NCBI RefSeq assembly: GCF_022539315.1
Contig: NC_066315.1
Coordinates: forward strand, 47,597,174-47,661,173
Reading direction: 5' to 3'
Source of the DNA: Serinus canaria
Lineage: Eukaryota; Chordata; Aves; Passeriformes; Fringillidae
DNA length: 64,000 nt
This document shows, in pieces, positions 61,501 through 64,000 of this stretch (positions are counted from its first letter, which is position 1; each line of letters begins with the position of its first letter). A model generated the notes under the pieces. It ran no database searches and was not told where the DNA came from. It worked only from the letters and a program-made list of their open reading frames with translations. Position numbers and translations under genes: made by a program.

Positions 61501-63652
61501 TAATATTATAGTGCTGTTCATTTAAATACTGTTTTTCTTGATGGTAAGAAAGAAAGAGAAGAAACCAGTATTGGAAATATTTTAGGATATTCTGAATATA
61601 TGTCAAATGGTGACTGAATGAGCAGATGCCACCTGGGACACAGGCACTGGCTGCAGTGTCTGGTCAGTGGGTAAATCATTTCTCTTTTCTGCCTTCCTCC
61701 CCTTTATCATCTCCGACAGCTAGCCATCTGAGGGATGAATCATCTCCTCCACTACAGCTCCTCTACTGAATAGCTGCTCTAAAGGAAACAGATTGAGGAA
61801 AAGTTAGCACTAAGTGAATCAAAGGCAGAGCTGTGTGTTCTGAAGTATGTATCACCCTATATATTTTCAAGCTTCATTCCCACATTGCTCCCAACCTTGA
61901 GAAAGGTAAATACGCCTGTTTGTGTGCATGAGTAGAAAGAAGGGATGTTTCTTTCCCATCTTTCCATGTCAGAAAGGGGAGGGATGAGACTTCTCAAACT
62001 TCATTCCCTGATTTCCATTTCTCTCTGCATTGGGAACAGGCTGCTCCATTTTGGCCTCACTTTCCCTCTCCTTCCTCCTCCTACCCATAAGGTGGCTTGA
62101 GAAAGCTTGCAGATAACTTGGCAGGTTGTGTTTGAGGAGTTTTACTCAATATAATTGACAATTGATCTTTCTTATCTCTTTCAAATCTTACATTATAAAA
62201 TTAAAAACAAGGTACTAGGAAAGTAAGCTAATATTACTGATAAAGTATGTGGGTCTTTTGAGAGTTACTTTAAGCTTTTTGTAAATAAAACCAAATAGTT
62301 TTCATATTATTTTGCTGCTCTTTGAAAGGAGACTTCATAGTATTTTTTCAGTTTTGTCACCACTGTACTTAGTTCATTATGACTAACATGCATCTTTCCC
62401 TGAACACAGTGTGCAGTGTCTACCATTTGTTATATAAGAAGAAAAAAGTAAAACATTCTTCACTCCAGAAGGCAAAAGACTTCTATGCTTACTGAAAAAT
62501 TTCAGCAAATGAAAATGGAAAAGCATGGTAGGTCAAAAAAAATCAACCTACAAAGTTTGGTTTCACTTGGGAACTCCCTTTTCCTCTAAGGGGGCTTTCA
62601 GAATGCTTAAAAAACATACTGCTGTGATTCCAGCCGCCCTCTAGTACCATGTTTCTTTAAATTTTACACAGGAATTTCCCAGGCATGTGCCACAAAAGGG
62701 TTAACTACAAGTGAAACTCATTGCACTGCATGAAGAAATTACTAACCCATTTCAGTAATACATTTTCAGTGTGAATTCAAATGCTCTCCTCTCCAATAGA
62801 CCTTTATAATGTACTGAGTCCCCAGACACACCAGGGTCTAAAGCACATTATAAAATGCTTTTCTTTGTTCTGAATACTATTTACAGAAATAATATTAATT
62901 CTAACCAGGTAACATGCTGCAGGATTTCAAAATGTTAAGGGTAAGCTGTTAAATATTAAAGAGGTTGCTTTTAATATTAATACATGGGCCACAAAAACAA
63001 TCTCAGAGAAGTCCAGAATATAAAACACAGCCCTTGTATAAGTTGTTTTTCTTTGTTTCCCCCCACCACAATTCCCTAAAAAGAGTTTTTAATTCATAAT
63101 TTTGAATTTTTTAACTTCTGTACACTGCCTCCAATCCATCCACGGGGCCATTGCTTTAGAACTAACCAGATAAACAGAACAACCCTTGAGATTCCTGAAC
63201 AGAACAACAAAGGTCCTCCTGCTCACAGTGCACCACTACTTAAGTTCCAAAATCTGCACTTGCTGCAGCCATTCAGTATGATACTACTCCAAATGCAAAG
63301 CACTGACTAGAAATTTGAAGACTTTCCACCCAGAGGTAAAACACTACCACAATTTAACAGTTGAAGAAACTAAGGCACAAAAGTGTTAAGTGGGTCACAA
63401 AAGCAGTAAATGCCTTATCCAAGCAGCTGTTCAGAAAGAAAAAGCAAATGAAGAAACCAGTTAAACACATCAAAAATCTTAAGCAGTAAGAGAGGAAGAG
63501 GATTACACCCCTTATGAAAAACACTTTCTACCCCACATACATTCATAGAAAAATTCACATGCATTGAAGTAAATATAAATGCAGAGGAAAACATGCAGAG
63601 AATAACTTATTCATGAACAGGGCCAGCTGAGCACAGGTACACAGGCACTTAC

Positions 63653-63730
63653 TTGATCTATTTCCATTAACTTGGGGAAGGCACCTGGCCATTCAATCGC
63701 CACCTTCACTATATCAGCAGGAGGGGGCAT
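63653..63730 (-). CDS. ELMO1: ELMO1 exon 2, start codon and residues 1-26
   Basis: The minus strand reads MPPPADIVKVAIEWPGAFPK and continues to end in LMEIDQ, the conserved ELMO1 N-terminus. The ATG is at 63730-63728. The exon ends in phase 0 after a CAA codon, and the donor is GTAAGT (63652-63647), a strong site. This start matches the family. The segment begins the ubiquitin-like RhoG-binding region. The recalled mammalian protein has Tyr rather than Phe before Pro-Lys-Leu, an ordinary conservative change. Confidence 0.97.
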
Positions 63731-63802
63731 TGCGACGCTGCTGTTCTTTGGAGCCAGCACAACTGGGCACTAAACACTGCAGAGAGCCTCTCTCATTCAC
63801 AC
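63731..63802 (-). other. ELMO1: ELMO1 5'UTR part of exon 2
   Basis: Upstream of the ATG there are 72 nt back to the acceptor CTCTCCCTGCAG (minus strand, AG at 63804-63803), preceded by a long pyrimidine tract (minus strand). A second possible acceptor, CTCTCTGCAG, lies 22 nt further into this segment and would give a shorter UTR. I prefer the outer site because its pyrimidine tract is better. No ATG upstream of the start is in frame without an intervening stop that I can rely on. Confidence 0.7.
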
Positions 63803-64000
63803 CTGCAGGGAGAGAAAAAAAAAGAAAGAAGAATATTACAGCAGCTCAGGCAGACCTCCAGCACTGCCACTTCAGTCTCCTACATTTCCCCTGGCTGGGC
63901 AGGTGGATGAAAATGTACGAGTGCGTGTATGTGCAGGGGCAGGAGAATGTCACACATTACCGGAGCAAGCACAGGACACAACGCCACGACACGCTGCACA
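63803..64000 (-). other. ELMO1: ELMO1 intron 1, last part
   Basis: Sequence upstream of the exon 2 acceptor, beginning with a T/C-rich tract (minus strand) at 63808-63831. CpG dinucleotides are more frequent in 63900-64000 than in the introns to the left, but the window ends before anything can be called a promoter or CpG island. No coding potential seen. Confidence 0.7.

Larger units (their letters stand above)
50717..63652 (-). other. ELMO1: ELMO1 intron 2 (about 12.9 kb)
   Basis: No coding exon, LINE, SINE or LTR recognised. It holds simple repeats (poly-T 54063-54087, GT repeat 55203-55240, T-rich 58681-58708, AG repeat 60745-60758, T-rich 61477-61500), a GC-rich CpG-free patch around 53580-53880, and otherwise AT-rich unique sequence. 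Open frames in it do not resemble known proteins. Confidence 0.8.
1..63802 (-). other. ELMO1: ELMO1 gene, 5' half (partial locus)
   Basis: Seven exons on the minus strand splice in frame to 183 codons that I recognise as the N-terminus of ELMO1, a cytoplasmic scaffold. Known biology of the family: the N-terminal Ras-binding-like region binds GTP-loaded RhoG, followed by armadillo-type helices with an autoinhibitory segment, the ELMO domain, a PH domain and a proline-rich tail that binds DOCK1. The complex activates Rac in phagocytosis of apoptotic cells and in migration. Only the RhoG-binding part and the start of the armadillo region are encoded here. The paralogue ELMO2 is less likely: the residues between SGT and the [19 protein letters not shown] stretch, and the [15 protein letters not shown] segment, are ELMO1-like. 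The remaining exons (from IASFVN onward) lie left of position 1, and I did not find the next one in 1-7203. Exon numbering assumes one upstream noncoding exon, as in mammals. Confidence 0.96.

Noticed and set aside
1..64000. CRISPR arrays, operons, riboswitches or a complete provirus
   Set aside because: The sequence is vertebrate intron. The tandem repeats are microsatellites without spacers, and no gag, pol or env reading frames accompany the LTRs.

Overview
The window is a piece of a bird genome, most likely a songbird (passerine). It is not bacterial or viral. The evidence is long introns with spliced coding exons on the minus strand, CR1 LINE copies as the main non-LTR repeat, a tRNA-derived SINE with a CR1-like tail of the kind known from zebra finch (TguSINE1), and avian-type endogenous retrovirus solo LTRs.

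The only gene I can support is the 5' half of ELMO1 (engulfment and cell motility 1) on the minus strand. Seven coding exons read right to left: 63653-63730 (start codon, with 72 nt of 5'UTR in the same exon), 50676-50716, 49685-49757, 35686-35736, 26332-26501, 15477-15512 and 7204-7303. They have GT donors and AG acceptors and join in frame into exactly 183 codons (549 nt). These are residues 1-183 of a protein that is about 727 aa long in vertebrates. The rest of the gene lies beyond position 1. The transcript's earlier 5'UTR exon(s) lie beyond 64000. ELMO1 binds active RhoG through its N-terminal part and DOCK1/DOCK180 through its C-terminal part, giving a two-part Rac exchange factor used in engulfment and cell migration.

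Everything else is intronic. Intron 8 (1-7203) carries three LTRs from at least two families: 1-801 (+, cut by the window edge), 3827-4344 (-, with a 100-bp tetranucleotide array inside it) and 4794-5710 (+). Intron 7 (7304-15476) holds a 42-nt poly(A) run, a 5'-truncated antisense CR1 (13681-14525) and stretches that may be conserved enhancers. Intron 6 (15513-26331) holds the SINE (19391-19545). Intron 5 (26502-35685) has no recognised repeat apart from simple ones. Intron 4 (35737-49684) has an internally deleted sense CR1 (39066-40218), an older CR1-like fragment (about 40985-41470) and an 825-bp solo LTR (45504-46328). Intron 3 (49758-50675) is short. Intron 2 (50717-63652) has only simple repeats and a GC-rich patch without CpG.

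I found no novel biological system. The many 60-160-codon open frames behave like chance frames in AT-rich intron. The most useful observations are how the solo LTRs are built, a frame-neutral 36-nt microexon, weak splice signals around exon 4, and a few candidate intronic regulatory blocks that need alignment to test.
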